This document shows positions 7,415 to 16,986 of a stretch of DNA of 64,000 nt, one piece after another. Within the stretch, counting starts at the first letter, position 1; each line of letters begins with the position of its first letter. The notes beneath the pieces are model-generated. The model searched no databases. It had not been told where the DNA came from and saw only the letters and a list, made by a program, of their open reading frames with translations. The translations under genes and the position numbers were made by a program. This DNA is from Bacteroidota bacterium (lineage in GTDB: Bacteria; Bacteroidota; Bacteroidia; Cytophagales; Cyclobacteriaceae): positions 186,001 through 250,000 of the forward strand of contig JAFDYV010000003.1 of NCBI GenBank assembly GCA_018267275.1, in the 5' to 3' direction.

Positions 7415-8683
7415 TTAATCTTCAATAATCTCAATTTCTACCCGCACATTGGAATGTGCCTGGGCATGGTCTTCTTCATAAATAGGGCGCTTGCCACCCC
7501 AAGCCTTTACCTCTAAACGCGTAGGATCGATACCCTGCTTGATTAAATATTCGCGAATAACTTTAGCACGCTCTTCAGAAAGTTTTTTGGCAGATCCAAA
7601 TCCTGTTTTCACATCGGCTGTCAACGCAAAGAAGTTTTGCGACTCGCCCATTGAAATCACTTTGCCGTGTGCATTGCCGTTTGTGTGCCCATGTATTCTG
7701 ATCTTGTACTTTGGGTTCTCTTTCATCATGTCAAGCAATGCATTCACTTCGTATTTTGATTCAGGTCGCATAATGCCGGCATCTTTGTAAAAATACACGT
7801 TGTACATCACCTGATAATCTCCCTTCTTCAGGCGAACTAATTCAAATGGCACCGTCACCGCATCGTCCTCAACCTTCACGCCTTCAGTGGCTGCCAAATC
7901 GTTGAAGTTGGCTTTGGTAGATATCTTTCTGTATCCAAATACTTCGCAATCAAAAGCCACATTACCAGATTTATTGGCAGAGCGTACATTAACGGCTTCG
8001 TTTCCACGATAGCTTGCCACCTTTTTAGGCTTGGCTTTGTCCAAGTCTATGATGTCCACATCACCTTGCACTTCGCGACCACCCACATAAGTGAATAATT
8101 TAAAAAGCATTCTCTTGCTGCCCGGCTCCACTTCTTCAATTTCGGTTGCTTTGGTAGCTGGAGTGTTTATCTCGGGGGCTTTCTCGGTGTCTTTTTGTTC
8201 TGTTTTAGCAAGGTTTGATTCAGAGACAGCCGTTTGACTGGATGCCACCACTGGTGTAGCCTCGGTATTAGAAGCAACTGAAGGTTGATCCTGAGCCTGA
8301 ATCTTGGCGATCTTTTCGCCCGTAACAGGGTTTACATCATTACCTCTCTCCTGGTTTTCGCCAAGTAGTCCGGTATACACCCAGGTATCGAAATAAGGCG
8401 TTTTTTCACGCAATTTCTTCGCTTCATCAAAGGCAATTTGCCGATCGCCAGTATGAAGTACATACACATAAAATAGGTTTCGAAGCGGGTTAATGGAGTA
8501 CTCAGCTGTCAAATTGTGCTTGCGGGCTTCCTCCGTAAACTCAATCGCGTTTTTGGGGATCGAAAAGGCGCCTATGACTACGTAATTCGAATTGTTGGCG
8601 TTTAACTGGCCATTGGCAGCAGATACCTTCAAATTCAAAATCACCGTCAAAGCAAAAAGTAGAAACGATAGCTTTGTTTTCAT
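7415..8683 (-). CDS. SPOR and OmpA domain envelope protein (paralogue B)
   Basis: From the ATG at 8683 the protein has 422 residues and a clean signal peptide (MKTKLSFLLFALTVILNLKVSA). An ATG at 8728 would add 15 residues in front of it and is less likely. The order is the same as in the 5447-6622 protein: a SPOR repeat (about 30-105, YVVIGAFSIPKNAIEFTEE), a low-complexity T/E/A/Q-rich linker, a beta-rich middle, and a C-terminal OmpA domain (about 300-422) with IRIHGHTNGNAHG, LSEERAKVIREYLIKQGI and NVRVEIEI. Both paralogues share the phrase MGxxxxFFA within the OmpA region. It probably anchors the outer membrane to peptidoglycan; no partner is defined by the sequence. Confidence 0.85.
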   Translation of the reverse strand: MKTKLSFLLFALTVILNLKVSAANGQLNANNSNYVVIGAFSIPKNAIEFTEEARKHNLTAEYSINPLRNLFYVYVLHTGDRQIAFDEAKKLREKTPYFDTWVYTGLLGENQERGNDVNPVTGEKIAKIQAQDQPSVASNTEATPVVASSQTAVSESNLAKTEQKDTEKAPEINTPATKATEIEEVEPGSKRMLFKLFTYVGGREVQGDVDIIDLDKAKPKKVASYRGNEAVNVRSANKSGNVAFDCEVFGYRKISTKANFNDLAATEGVKVEDDAVTVPFELVRLKKGDYQVMYNVYFYKDAGIMRPESKYEVNALLDMMKENPKYKIRIHGHTNGNAHGKVISMGESQNFFALTADVKTGFGSAKKLSEERAKVIREYLIKQGIDPTRLEVKAWGGKRPIYEEDHAQAHSNVRVEIEIIED

Positions 8684-8782
8684 AACGGGTTTTGTTGGTT
8701 TAGTGCAAATTTGATGCATACTCATCAAATAATTTAAGCGAATATAATCAAAACCTTACATTTCAAATAGTTATGATAAAAT

Positions 8783-11140
8783 TTATTTCGAAATGACGCG
8801 GAAAGAGCGCTCTAAAGCCGCTCCGTTTTCGTCAACAATTGTAATCGAATGGAGTCCTTCCGGCAAAAAAACAGCCCATTTATGATCATTGCGGGTCATT
8901 TTTTTAAAAGCACCATCAATATGCCAGTAGAGAGCAATCTGCTCATCGCGGGTTGTGGCTTGCAGTACGATCCGACCATTATTACCATCTAACTCTCTGG
9001 GAATAAATACTTTAGAGTTCTGCTCTGGATACATCAAGTCGATATTTGTGATCGTGCTGCCGGCACAACCTGGTTTAAATGGCGGCAGCGTTTGATAGTT
9101 GCCGTGCTTCTTACGATAATAATACTCTTGGATGGGAGGCAACACAAACCAGTTCTGAGTTACCATCTGGAAAGTTTTCGCGCAACTGGTGTTAACCCTT
9201 AAGTGCTTATCTGCCGATAAATGCACTTTTTGGTGATAATTGCACGATGCAGTTGCAAGGCCGGGCTTTGGGATCAACACGGTATCAGGCTCGGTGCAGG
9301 CAGAACTAAAGCGATAGCCACTGGCCTTGCAAGTTGCAATTCTTACCATGTCGTTCATTGGAGGCTGAAACCAATCGGCTTGCGGCAATAGCCCAAGTAC
9401 ATCAAACAGTAAAGGTGCGGCTGCCTCGCTGCCTGTTAAGCCGGGCCTGCCCTCACCATCGGCATTGCCCACCCACACGCCAATCACATATTTTGGATTG
9501 ACCCCAATTGCCCATGCATCGCGAAAGCCATGGCTCGTTCCTGTCTTCCAAGCGATTTGAGCCTGATTATTAAAAAGGCGCCATCCCGTTTGCTCGCCCG
9601 GCCGATATAATTCCTTAAGTACCTCAAATGTGCTGTAGATAGAGGCTGCTCCAATAGCAGTTGCGTCAGTCAAATCATCATCGAAATGTGGTGCTGCGTA
9701 TTCGAATGACAAGGGCCGAATGTCACTTTTAGCATAACGATTATTCCCGGGTCGCTCGAAGTATTGATTAAGGATACGCGCCATAGACGCATAGGCACTC
9801 GTTACATCCCATAAGGTCACTTCTGCGCCACCCAATATCAACGAGAGCCCATAATGGTCGGGCGGCTCGCTCAGCGTAGTAAATCCAAGGCGATTTAAAA
9901 GTTCGTAAAAGCGTTCATAACGATATGCCTTCAACTCATGTACGGCAGGTATATTCAACGACCTGATCAATGCTTGACTTGCCGGCACCGCTCCGTCAAG
10001 TTCATGCGAAAAATTTTCTGGTGCGAAGCCGTTGATGTAAGTAGGGATATCAGGCTGCAATGTGTTTGGTAACATCTTGCCATCATCCAACAGCGCAGCA
10101 TACAAAAATGACTTTAAGATACTGCCCGAACTGCGTTGTGCTTGCACAACATCAACATGCTCGTGATTGACTTTGCCCGCACGTGCGTTGCCTACATAAG
10201 CCAACACATTGCCCGAGTTTACCTCTGCCACCACCACTGCAGCATTGTGTACCTGATTGCCACTAAGGCGCTGATGGTGTTGTTGGACAACTTCTACCAA
10301 GCGCTGTTGAAGCAACAGATCTACCGTGGTCATCGTTTTCTTTGCAAATGGATTTTTCTTTGCCGCAAGCTGCAGCAAATGGGGCGCGTGGTTCGGCAAA
10401 GGGAGGGGCGCTTCCGGCAACGGTTCGTATTTTGCAAGTTGTAGTGAAAGGGAGTCAATTACGCCAATGGCTGCAAACCTTTCAAGCAATCGATCTCGCT
10501 TTTCCTTTAGCTTGTTTCTATTTTTTCCGAGATGAATGAGTGATGGATTGTTGGGCAGCACCGCCAACATGCATGCTTCAGCCCAACTCATTTCGTCTGG
10601 CTTTCGGCCGAAGTAGCGCCAACAAGCAGCTTCTAAGCCCACCACATTGCCACCAAAGGGTGCATGGGATGCGTACAGAGCTAATATCTCTTCCTTGCTA
10701 TAACTGAATTCTAAACGCGTGGCCAATGCAATTTCAATTGCCTTTTGAAAAAAAGTGCGGGGTTTGTTTCTCCGCGCGAGCCGAATGGTTTGCATGGTGA
10801 GCGTGCTGCCACCGCTCACAATTTTTTGTGATTGTATGTTTTGCTTAATTGCCCGGCCCAACGCAACCAAGTCTACGCCCCAATGGGTAAAAAACCTCTT
10901 GTCTTCGTACAAGACAATTGCTTGTTGAAATTTATTGGGGATTTGTTGCTGTTCAGGAAAACGCCATTGCCCATCTTTTGCAACGGCAGCGCTCAAAAGT
11001 TGGCCGTTGCGGTCTTCCAGCACTAGTGAATAAGGATCGTTGAATAAAATTTGAGGCAAAGAAAAATAAAACCAAATGCACAACATCACTGCGATGAGTA
11101 TCAGCAACATGGTTTTTTTTGATTTGAAAATCAACTTCAT
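8783..11140 (-). CDS. pbpC: Penicillin-binding protein 1C
   Basis: A 785-residue class A penicillin-binding protein that polymerises and cross-links peptidoglycan. One N-terminal membrane anchor (about 9-30) is followed by a GT51 transglycosylase domain with EDKRFFTHWGVD at 79-90 (catalytic E79) and GGSTLTMQ at 110-117. The transpeptidase domain has S340-I-L-K343, S394-L-N396 and K532-T-G. A C-terminal BiPBP_C domain (about 690-785) marks the PbpC subtype. Unlike many pbpC loci, no alpha-2-macroglobulin gene is beside it in this window. It diverges from the FGE-like gene across 87 bases that contain a run of T residues. Confidence 0.95.
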   Translation of the reverse strand: MKLIFKSKKTMLLILIAVMLCIWFYFSLPQILFNDPYSLVLEDRNGQLLSAAVAKDGQWRFPEQQQIPNKFQQAIVLYEDKRFFTHWGVDLVALGRAIKQNIQSQKIVSGGSTLTMQTIRLARRNKPRTFFQKAIEIALATRLEFSYSKEEILALYASHAPFGGNVVGLEAACWRYFGRKPDEMSWAEACMLAVLPNNPSLIHLGKNRNKLKEKRDRLLERFAAIGVIDSLSLQLAKYEPLPEAPLPLPNHAPHLLQLAAKKNPFAKKTMTTVDLLLQQRLVEVVQQHHQRLSGNQVHNAAVVVAEVNSGNVLAYVGNARAGKVNHEHVDVVQAQRSSGSILKSFLYAALLDDGKMLPNTLQPDIPTYINGFAPENFSHELDGAVPASQALIRSLNIPAVHELKAYRYERFYELLNRLGFTTLSEPPDHYGLSLILGGAEVTLWDVTSAYASMARILNQYFERPGNNRYAKSDIRPLSFEYAAPHFDDDLTDATAIGAASIYSTFEVLKELYRPGEQTGWRLFNNQAQIAWKTGTSHGFRDAWAIGVNPKYVIGVWVGNADGEGRPGLTGSEAAAPLLFDVLGLLPQADWFQPPMNDMVRIATCKASGYRFSSACTEPDTVLIPKPGLATASCNYHQKVHLSADKHLRVNTSCAKTFQMVTQNWFVLPPIQEYYYRKKHGNYQTLPPFKPGCAGSTITNIDLMYPEQNSKVFIPRELDGNNGRIVLQATTRDEQIALYWHIDGAFKKMTRNDHKWAVFLPEGLHSITIVDENGAALERSFRVISK

Positions 11141-11227
11141 TAAAAAGGAACTTCTTGTTGAAATTGTATTTTTTTTTTAAATTGCTATTTCATGACTTTA
11201 ATCTAGCATCATAAAATCAAAACTTCC

Positions 11228-12871
11228 ATGAAAACAAAAATGCTAATTATATTGGTGCTTGCCCTAGCGATAGGCGCAAAAGCAAACAATATTGTTGTCT
11301 CAAATGTCACGTTAACTGGCCAAAACACCTCGGCTGGCACAAATAACCCAGCAAACTTTACGTTCGTCCGGTTCGACCTTTCTTGGGATAACTCTTTTCG
11401 ATTGAATACAGGGCCCAACAACTGGGATGCAGCGTGGGTGTTTGTGAAATTCCAAATTACTGGTGGAACGGGCTGCACGGCCTCGACTGTTTGGAATCAT
11501 GCGACAATCGCTACAACTGGTCATACCGGGCCGGCCACCATTGATGGGGTTTCAGATACGCGAGGGGTATTTATCTATCGCTCAACTACCGGATCGGGCA
11601 CAAACTCCTGGACCAACTTTCAAATCAGGTGGAACTACGCTACCGATGGTGTATTGGACGCTTGTAGTGTCACTGTAAAAGTTTTTGCTGTTGAAATGGT
11701 TCACGTACCTACAGGCGGTTTCTATTTGGGAGACGGTGTGATTGGCGGCAATGGAAGATTTGAAGCATCTCCGTATGGCGCTGGTAATGTATTTCAGGTT
11801 ACATCGGCATCGGTGCCGGCAACCTTAGGCGGAGGTGGTGCTGGTTCACTTGGCAACAACAACGCTGGCGGCATGAGCGGGGGAGCTGATGATTTTAATA
11901 ATGTTACTAGCCAATCAATGGTAACTTCTTATGCAAACGGATTTCCCAATGGGTTTAACAGATTCTACTGCATGAAATATGAAATCGGTCAAGAGCAATA
12001 CATGGAGTTTTTGAACACACTCACCGGCACGCAGCAAGCTAACCGCACCAACGCAACAGTAGCTGGAAACTTTCATGGTAGCGGCACCACCTCGCCCACT
12101 GCTAGGTGCGGAGTTAAGTGCATTTCTCCGCCCTCGGGTGCCACGCCAGGGCAGTATGTGTGTGATCTTAACAACAACGGCACCAACAATGAAGTAAATG
12201 GAGATGGAAGATATTTGGCCATGCCCCTTTTAAGTGCCCCAGACGTGATGGCTTACCTAGATTGGGCTGGTTTGAGACCCATGACTGAATTTGAATTGGA
12301 GAAAGCTTGCAGAGGAGCTTTGCTGCCGGTGCCGGGGGAATATTCCGGGGGAACAACAACCTTTACAAACGTGACCTCACTGCTGAATGCCGCTGCTGAC
12401 AATGAATTATCAAATACAATTGGCGCAAATTACAATGGCAATGGAATAGGTGGACCAGTTCGCGCAGGTCTATTCGCGACTGGAACTTCTACCCGTGCGC
12501 AAGCTGGGGCGACCTGGTATGGAATTATGGATATGACCGGAAATGTGTGGGAAAACTCGGTATCTGTGGGTAACGCAGCTGGACGAGCGTTTAGAGGCGA
12601 CCATGGCAACGGCTCTTTAAATGCTGCTGGTCAGGCCGATGTTAATTATTGGCCCGGAATCAATGGGAATAACACATTGACAACGCCCAACGGGGTTTAT
12701 GGTGGGGTAACCGGAGTTACAGGATATGCAGGTATGGGGTTTGCACTGGGAACATGGAATAGCGGAACAACCTGGGCTCCGGTAAGTAATAGAGAATACC
12801 GTAATGCCTGGAATGGATTAACCGGCAGAGACCAGCGCAATGGCGGCCGAGGGGTAAGGACTGCGCCTTAA
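11228..12871 (+). CDS. Secreted FGE-sulfatase (SUMF1) fold protein without catalytic cysteines
   Basis: A 547-residue exported protein with signal peptide MKTKMLIILVLALAIGAKA. Residues about 20-160 form a beta-rich domain (NIVVSNVTLTGQNTSAG...FVRFDLSWDNSFR). From VEMVHVPTGGFYLGDG (about 157) to the end it follows the formylglycine-generating-enzyme fold: YCMKYEIGQEQYMEFLNTL, GLRPMTEFELEKACRG, GIMDMTGNVWENSV, and a C-terminal RDQRNGGRGVR. The paired cysteines that FGE uses near its C-terminus are absent here, so sulfatase-activating chemistry is unlikely; a structural or binding role, as in the GldJ/GldK relatives of gliding and T9SS, is more plausible. The next gene (T9SS repeat protein) starts 35 bases downstream and is probably co-transcribed. 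Confidence 0.85.
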   Translation: MKTKMLIILVLALAIGAKANNIVVSNVTLTGQNTSAGTNNPANFTFVRFDLSWDNSFRLNTGPNNWDAAWVFVKFQITGGTGCTASTVWNHATIATTGHTGPATIDGVSDTRGVFIYRSTTGSGTNSWTNFQIRWNYATDGVLDACSVTVKVFAVEMVHVPTGGFYLGDGVIGGNGRFEASPYGAGNVFQVTSASVPATLGGGGAGSLGNNNAGGMSGGADDFNNVTSQSMVTSYANGFPNGFNRFYCMKYEIGQEQYMEFLNTLTGTQQANRTNATVAGNFHGSGTTSPTARCGVKCISPPSGATPGQYVCDLNNNGTNNEVNGDGRYLAMPLLSAPDVMAYLDWAGLRPMTEFELEKACRGALLPVPGEYSGGTTTFTNVTSLLNAAADNELSNTIGANYNGNGIGGPVRAGLFATGTSTRAQAGATWYGIMDMTGNVWENSVSVGNAAGRAFRGDHGNGSLNAAGQADVNYWPGINGNNTLTTPNGVYGGVTGVTGYAGMGFALGTWNSGTTWAPVSNREYRNAWNGLTGRDQRNGGRGVRTAP

Positions 12872-12905
12872 AACAGATAGCTTTCGATCTTTGATGGAGC
12901 GGGCA

Positions 12906-15900
12906 ATGAAATTTAGAGGCTTGAGGCTGGCTTTATTGCTATCCATGTGTTGCTCTGTGCCTTTATTCGCCCAATACACTGGAGGTTTCGAAGACGGTAA
13001 TTCAAATGCGAGCTTTTGCAGTACTGACCTTAATGGTGCTGCATCGCCAACGATAACCCTTTCGCTAATTCAGGGCAACACAGTTTTCTGCTCAGGTGGC
13101 TCAGACGTTTATAGTGTAAACATAACAAACAGCACTACCGCAAATTCGTTTGTTTGGACTATACCCATCGGGGCAAGTATTTTGTATTCGTTAAATACAC
13201 CCACCTCCAGCATTATCTCTATCAATTTTGGAACTGCCACAAGCGGTAACATCAGCGTGACTGCGACCAATACCTGCTCTTCAGTTACAGCAACTCCCAT
13301 CGCGGTAAGCAGTACCGCGTGCAGTAACTACCAAGGCGGTGCCGATGATGGTTTTTCCAACGCCTCATTTTGTGCCACCACCCTAAATGGTGCAACAGCA
13401 CCATCCATTACAATTTCTTCAGTGGTTGGTTCCTCTTCATTCTGTAATCAAGGAACAGACATTTACAGCGTAAACATTACGTCAGGAATTGCCAACAGCA
13501 TCGTTTGGTCCGTACCAACGGGGGCATCTGTTAGCTTTTCAGTAAATACACCAACTTCAAGTGTTGTAAACATTAACTTCGGCTCATCGGCTGGCAACAT
13601 AAGTGTAACCGCTTCAAATTCTTGTTCAACTGTTACTTCATCTGTACTGGTACTAACCAACAATGCCTGCAACAACTATTTTGGGAGCAACGATGATGGG
13701 TTTGGCAATGCTCAATTCTGCGCAAGTAATCTAAATGGAGGTTCCCTAGGCACCATCACGCTTAGTTCGATTTCGGGTGGAAGTACATTCTGCTACAACG
13801 GTAGCCAAAACTACTCGGTAAATGTTTTATCAGGTACAGCCACTTCTTTTTCGTGGAGCGCACCCGCGGGCGGAAATTTGTTGGCAACGCAAAACCAAAC
13901 ATCCGGGAGCCTGGCAAGTATCGGCTTTGGAAACATAGACGGAAACGTGCAAGTTACCGCCAGCAACGGATGTTCATCGACTAGCACTACTTTGGCATTA
14001 ACGGGTACCAATTGTAATCTTACTTTCGGAGGAAATGATGATGGTTTTGGTAACGCGCTCTTTTGCGGAACAGACCTTAATGGAGCCGGTTTAGGCCCCA
14101 TCGTCCTCAACCCCATAGCTGGTGGTGGCAGTCCGTATTGCTTTAGTTTAGGACAGAACTATTCTGTTGCCACCTCGAGTGGGCTAGCTACATCTTTTGT
14201 TTGGTCAGTAACGGCTGGGGGCGGTAGTGCCTTGGCATCACAAAGCACCACAACAAACAGCATAGCAACGGTTAGTTTCCCTGGGGCAAGCGGTACCATT
14301 CGCGTAGATGCATCGAACGGTTGTTTTAGCGACTTTCAAACTTTAGCAGTAACGGGCCAAAGTTGTGATAACAGTTTTGGTGGAAACAATGATGGATTTG
14401 GAAATTCCACCTTTTGTGCAACTGATCTCAACTCTGGTGCAGCAAGTGTTGTCAGCCTTTTACCAATTTCTGGCGGCAACTATTGCATCAACCTCGGCCA
14501 ACTTTACACTACGTCTGCCGCCAGTGGCAATCCTTATTCTTTCTTATGGACGGTAACGGCTGGAACGGGAATTACGAACGCTCTACTTAGCAACTTTAAC
14601 ACCAGCGCAGCCAGTATTTCTTTTTCTTCAGGTTCAGCCACTATACAAGTCACCGCTACCAACGCGTGCTCAAGCGATACGCAAACATTAAGTATATCTG
14701 GCACAACATGCAATACTACCGTTGGGGGAAATGATGATGGCTTTTCAACAGGAATATTCTGTGGAACAAATCTTTCGGGTGGCGTTCTTGCTCCGATTGC
14801 CCTTTCTGCCATTAGTGGTGGCAGTACGTTCTGTTTTAACTTGGGTCAAAACTACTCGGTAAATGTGATTGCCGGCACTGCTACTTCTTATTCGTGGTCC
14901 GGCCCTCCCGGAGCTGGCGCTTTTGCCCAGGTTGACTCGCCATTATCTGGTTCCGCATCCTTAAATTTTGTTGGTACCAACGGAAACGTAGCTGTTACCG
15001 CTAGCAATGGATGCTCAACTGCCACAGCAACGCTTGCTGTTACTGGCAGTAACTGCGGCACAACGATTGGCGGTAACAATGACGGGTTTTCAACTTTATC
15101 ATTTTGTGCAAGCAACCTAACGGGTGGAACCGTACCAAGTGTTACGCTAGGTCCAATTTCTGGCGCGGGCACATTTTGCTTTAACTTGGGAGATAACTAC
15201 ACTGTATCAGCTACGGGTTCACCCACTAATTATATTTGGAGCGGTCCGGTTGGCTCGGCTATCACGGGTACAATCAGTTCGTTTGTAGGCAGCTCTAGCA
15301 CGGTAGCTTTTGGTAATAGTAACGGCAGTATCTCGGTCACGGCCAATAACGCTTGCAGCTCAGCAACACAAACGCTTTTCGTAACTGGTGTTAACTGTTT
15401 AATGAGCGTAGGCGGAGCGAACGATGGATTTTCAGTGGCCCAAGCATTCAACATACCTTTACCTGTTACCCTTGCCCTATTCACAGCAAAAACAATCGAT
15501 GCTGGTGTTAGACTTGATTGGATTACTGAAACCGAAATAAACAATAGTCATTTCGAAATCGAACGGTCTAAAGACGGCAAAACATTCAAGACCATCGGTG
15601 CAGTTGATGGTGCCGGCAACTCGCGAGTCAGGCAAACCTATACGTTCCTCGATAAACTACCGTACGAAGGCGCATCGTATTACCGACTAAAGCAGGTAGA
15701 TTTTGATGGAAAATTTGATTACTCACCCACAGTCATTGTAGAATGGGGTGGAAACACGGAAAGTTATGATGCGGTGCTGTACCCCAATCCAACGCTTGGG
15801 AATACAAGCTTTAACATTCGCTTCAATAGTGCCTTGGAAGGATTGGAGGCAGTTATCATGGTTCAAGACCTGACTGGCAAAGAAATATTAACCAAGACTT

Positions 15901-16019
15901 TCTCAGCCGCCTCTGTCACACAAGTAAAATCAAATGATGAGGTATTGAAACCGGGGGTTTACATCGTTACCATTCAAGTAGCTGACAAGAAAATTATCAA
16001 TCGGTTGGTAGTACAATAA
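12906..16019 (+). CDS. Repeat-built secreted protein with T9SS type A sorting domain
   Basis: The start chosen is ATG 12906, 7 bases after a GGAG, giving 1037 residues and a signal peptide (MKFRGLRLALLLSMCCSVPLFAQ); ATG 12894 would add four residues. The body is seven repeats of 114-118 residues, each opening with a GGxDDGFxxxxFC-x3-LNG motif, followed by a PKD-like unit (YSVN...SFxWSxPxG...GNVxVTAxNxCSS) and closing with a cysteine. An eighth copy is cut short after GGANDGFS. The last 200 residues hold a fibronectin-like stretch (RLDWITETEINNSHFEIERS) and a T9SS type A sorting signal (YPNPTLGNTSFN...PGVYIVTIQ...NRLVVQ). It is therefore exported and attached to, or released from, the surface. 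Ligand unknown; adhesion is a guess. Confidence 0.85.
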   Translation: MKFRGLRLALLLSMCCSVPLFAQYTGGFEDGNSNASFCSTDLNGAASPTITLSLIQGNTVFCSGGSDVYSVNITNSTTANSFVWTIPIGASILYSLNTPTSSIISINFGTATSGNISVTATNTCSSVTATPIAVSSTACSNYQGGADDGFSNASFCATTLNGATAPSITISSVVGSSSFCNQGTDIYSVNITSGIANSIVWSVPTGASVSFSVNTPTSSVVNINFGSSAGNISVTASNSCSTVTSSVLVLTNNACNNYFGSNDDGFGNAQFCASNLNGGSLGTITLSSISGGSTFCYNGSQNYSVNVLSGTATSFSWSAPAGGNLLATQNQTSGSLASIGFGNIDGNVQVTASNGCSSTSTTLALTGTNCNLTFGGNDDGFGNALFCGTDLNGAGLGPIVLNPIAGGGSPYCFSLGQNYSVATSSGLATSFVWSVTAGGGSALASQSTTTNSIATVSFPGASGTIRVDASNGCFSDFQTLAVTGQSCDNSFGGNNDGFGNSTFCATDLNSGAASVVSLLPISGGNYCINLGQLYTTSAASGNPYSFLWTVTAGTGITNALLSNFNTSAASISFSSGSATIQVTATNACSSDTQTLSISGTTCNTTVGGNDDGFSTGIFCGTNLSGGVLAPIALSAISGGSTFCFNLGQNYSVNVIAGTATSYSWSGPPGAGAFAQVDSPLSGSASLNFVGTNGNVAVTASNGCSTATATLAVTGSNCGTTIGGNNDGFSTLSFCASNLTGGTVPSVTLGPISGAGTFCFNLGDNYTVSATGSPTNYIWSGPVGSAITGTISSFVGSSSTVAFGNSNGSISVTANNACSSATQTLFVTGVNCLMSVGGANDGFSVAQAFNIPLPVTLALFTAKTIDAGVRLDWITETEINNSHFEIERSKDGKTFKTIGAVDGAGNSRVRQTYTFLDKLPYEGASYYRLKQVDFDGKFDYSPTVIVEWGGNTESYDAVLYPNPTLGNTSFNIRFNSALEGLEAVIMVQDLTGKEILTKTFSAASVTQVKSNDEVLKPGVYIVTIQVADKKIINRLVVQ
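12981..15454 (+). repeat. Seven-and-a-bit tandem repeats of about 345 bases inside the T9SS protein gene
   Basis: Units begin at 12981, 13335, 13683, 14028, 14379, 14724, 15069 and 15411 (the last partial). Spacings are 354, 348, 345, 351, 345, 345 and 342 bases, all multiples of three. Each begins with codons for G-G-x-x-D-G-F/N and repeats a pair of cysteine codons. The nucleotide sequences have drifted more than the motif, so these are old duplications, not fresh slippage products. Confidence 0.85.
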
Positions 16020-16022
16020 CAT

Positions 16023-16982
16023 TTACCCTACCCGATCGATAATCAGATATTCTTTTTTGGAAATGGACTGACGCGTCAGCAGTTCGGCTAAGAAGCCCGT
16101 CAAGAATAGCTGCACGCCCACTACCAATGCTACCAGTGCCAAATAAAAAATTGGTTGTTCAGTAACATCTCGCTTCAGCGGTATTTTTGAAATAAAGATC
16201 GAATCCACTTTGTCCCACAAAATCTTTGCTGTAAAGGCGAAACCCAATACGAATGATACGATTCCCCAAGCACCAAAAAAATGCATGGGCCGCTGTGCGA
16301 AGCGCCCAACAAAAGTGATGGTGAGCAAATCTAAAAAGCCTCGCACAAAGCGCTCCCAACCAAACTTGCTGTGTCCATACTTTCGTTCGCGATGCTCCAC
16401 TACCTTTTCGGTAATCTTTGTGAAGCCTGCCCACCTGGCCAATACAGGAATGTAACGGTGCATTTCGCCATACACTGTGATATTCTTTACAACTGATTGG
16501 TGATAAGCTTTTAACCCGCAGTTAAAATCGTGCAGGTGAATGCCCGATATTTTGCGTGTTACGTAGTTGAAGAACTTGCTCGGCAGCGTTTTTGAAATTG
16601 GGTCGTGGCGCTTTTTTTTCCAACCGCTTACCAAATGGAACTTTTGCTCTTTGATGAGTTGATATAGCTCAGGTATTTCATCTGGACTGTCTTGTAAGTC
16701 CGCATCCATGGTAATCACCACTTCACCTTTTGCTTCGCGAAAGCCCATGTGCAATGCAGCAGACTTACCAAAGTTACGATTGAATTGGAGGCCTTTAAAA
16801 TTCGCGTTGGCTTGGCTAATCTTTTTAATTTCCTCCCAGCTATTATCTGTGCTACCGTCATCAATAAAAATGACTTCATACGAAAAGCCATGCGTTTGCA
16901 TCACACGGCTTATCCATTGACTTAATTCGGGTAGTGATTCCTGCTCGTCTTTAGCAGGGATTACGAGGGAGATGTTCATCAA
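16023..16982 (-). CDS. Glycosyltransferase family 2, dolichyl-phosphate-mannose-synthase-like
   Basis: A 319-residue protein. The N-terminal GT-A domain has SLVIPAKDEQESL, the nucleotide-binding DDGS at 41-44 and the metal-binding DAD at 93-95 within TMDADLQDSPDEI, typical of the DPM1/GtrB/ArnC group. Two hydrophobic helices in the C-terminal part (about 235-258 and 275-300) anchor it in the membrane. Such enzymes usually load a sugar onto undecaprenyl phosphate or act in polymer synthesis. It is the last of a minus-strand run (dihydroorotase-like, DUF4199, DUF4199, glycosyltransferase) with gaps of 1-5 bases and is convergent with the T9SS repeat gene 3 bases away. Confidence 0.9.
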   Translation of the reverse strand: MMNISLVIPAKDEQESLPELSQWISRVMQTHGFSYEVIFIDDGSTDNSWEEIKKISQANANFKGLQFNRNFGKSAALHMGFREAKGEVVITMDADLQDSPDEIPELYQLIKEQKFHLVSGWKKKRHDPISKTLPSKFFNYVTRKISGIHLHDFNCGLKAYHQSVVKNITVYGEMHRYIPVLARWAGFTKITEKVVEHRERKYGHSKFGWERFVRGFLDLLTITFVGRFAQRPMHFFGAWGIVSFVLGFAFTAKILWDKVDSIFISKIPLKRDVTEQPIFYLALVALVVGVQLFLTGFLAELLTRQSISKKEYLIIDRVG

Positions 16983-16986
16983 TTAT

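Noticed and set aside
12981..15454. Periodic repeats considered as a CRISPR array
   Set aside because: The units are about 345 bases, diverged and in one open frame, so they are protein repeats.
13109..15544. Recurring minus-strand open frames inside the T9SS repeat gene
   Set aside because: They occur at the same place in each repeat and are shadows of the repeated coding sequence.
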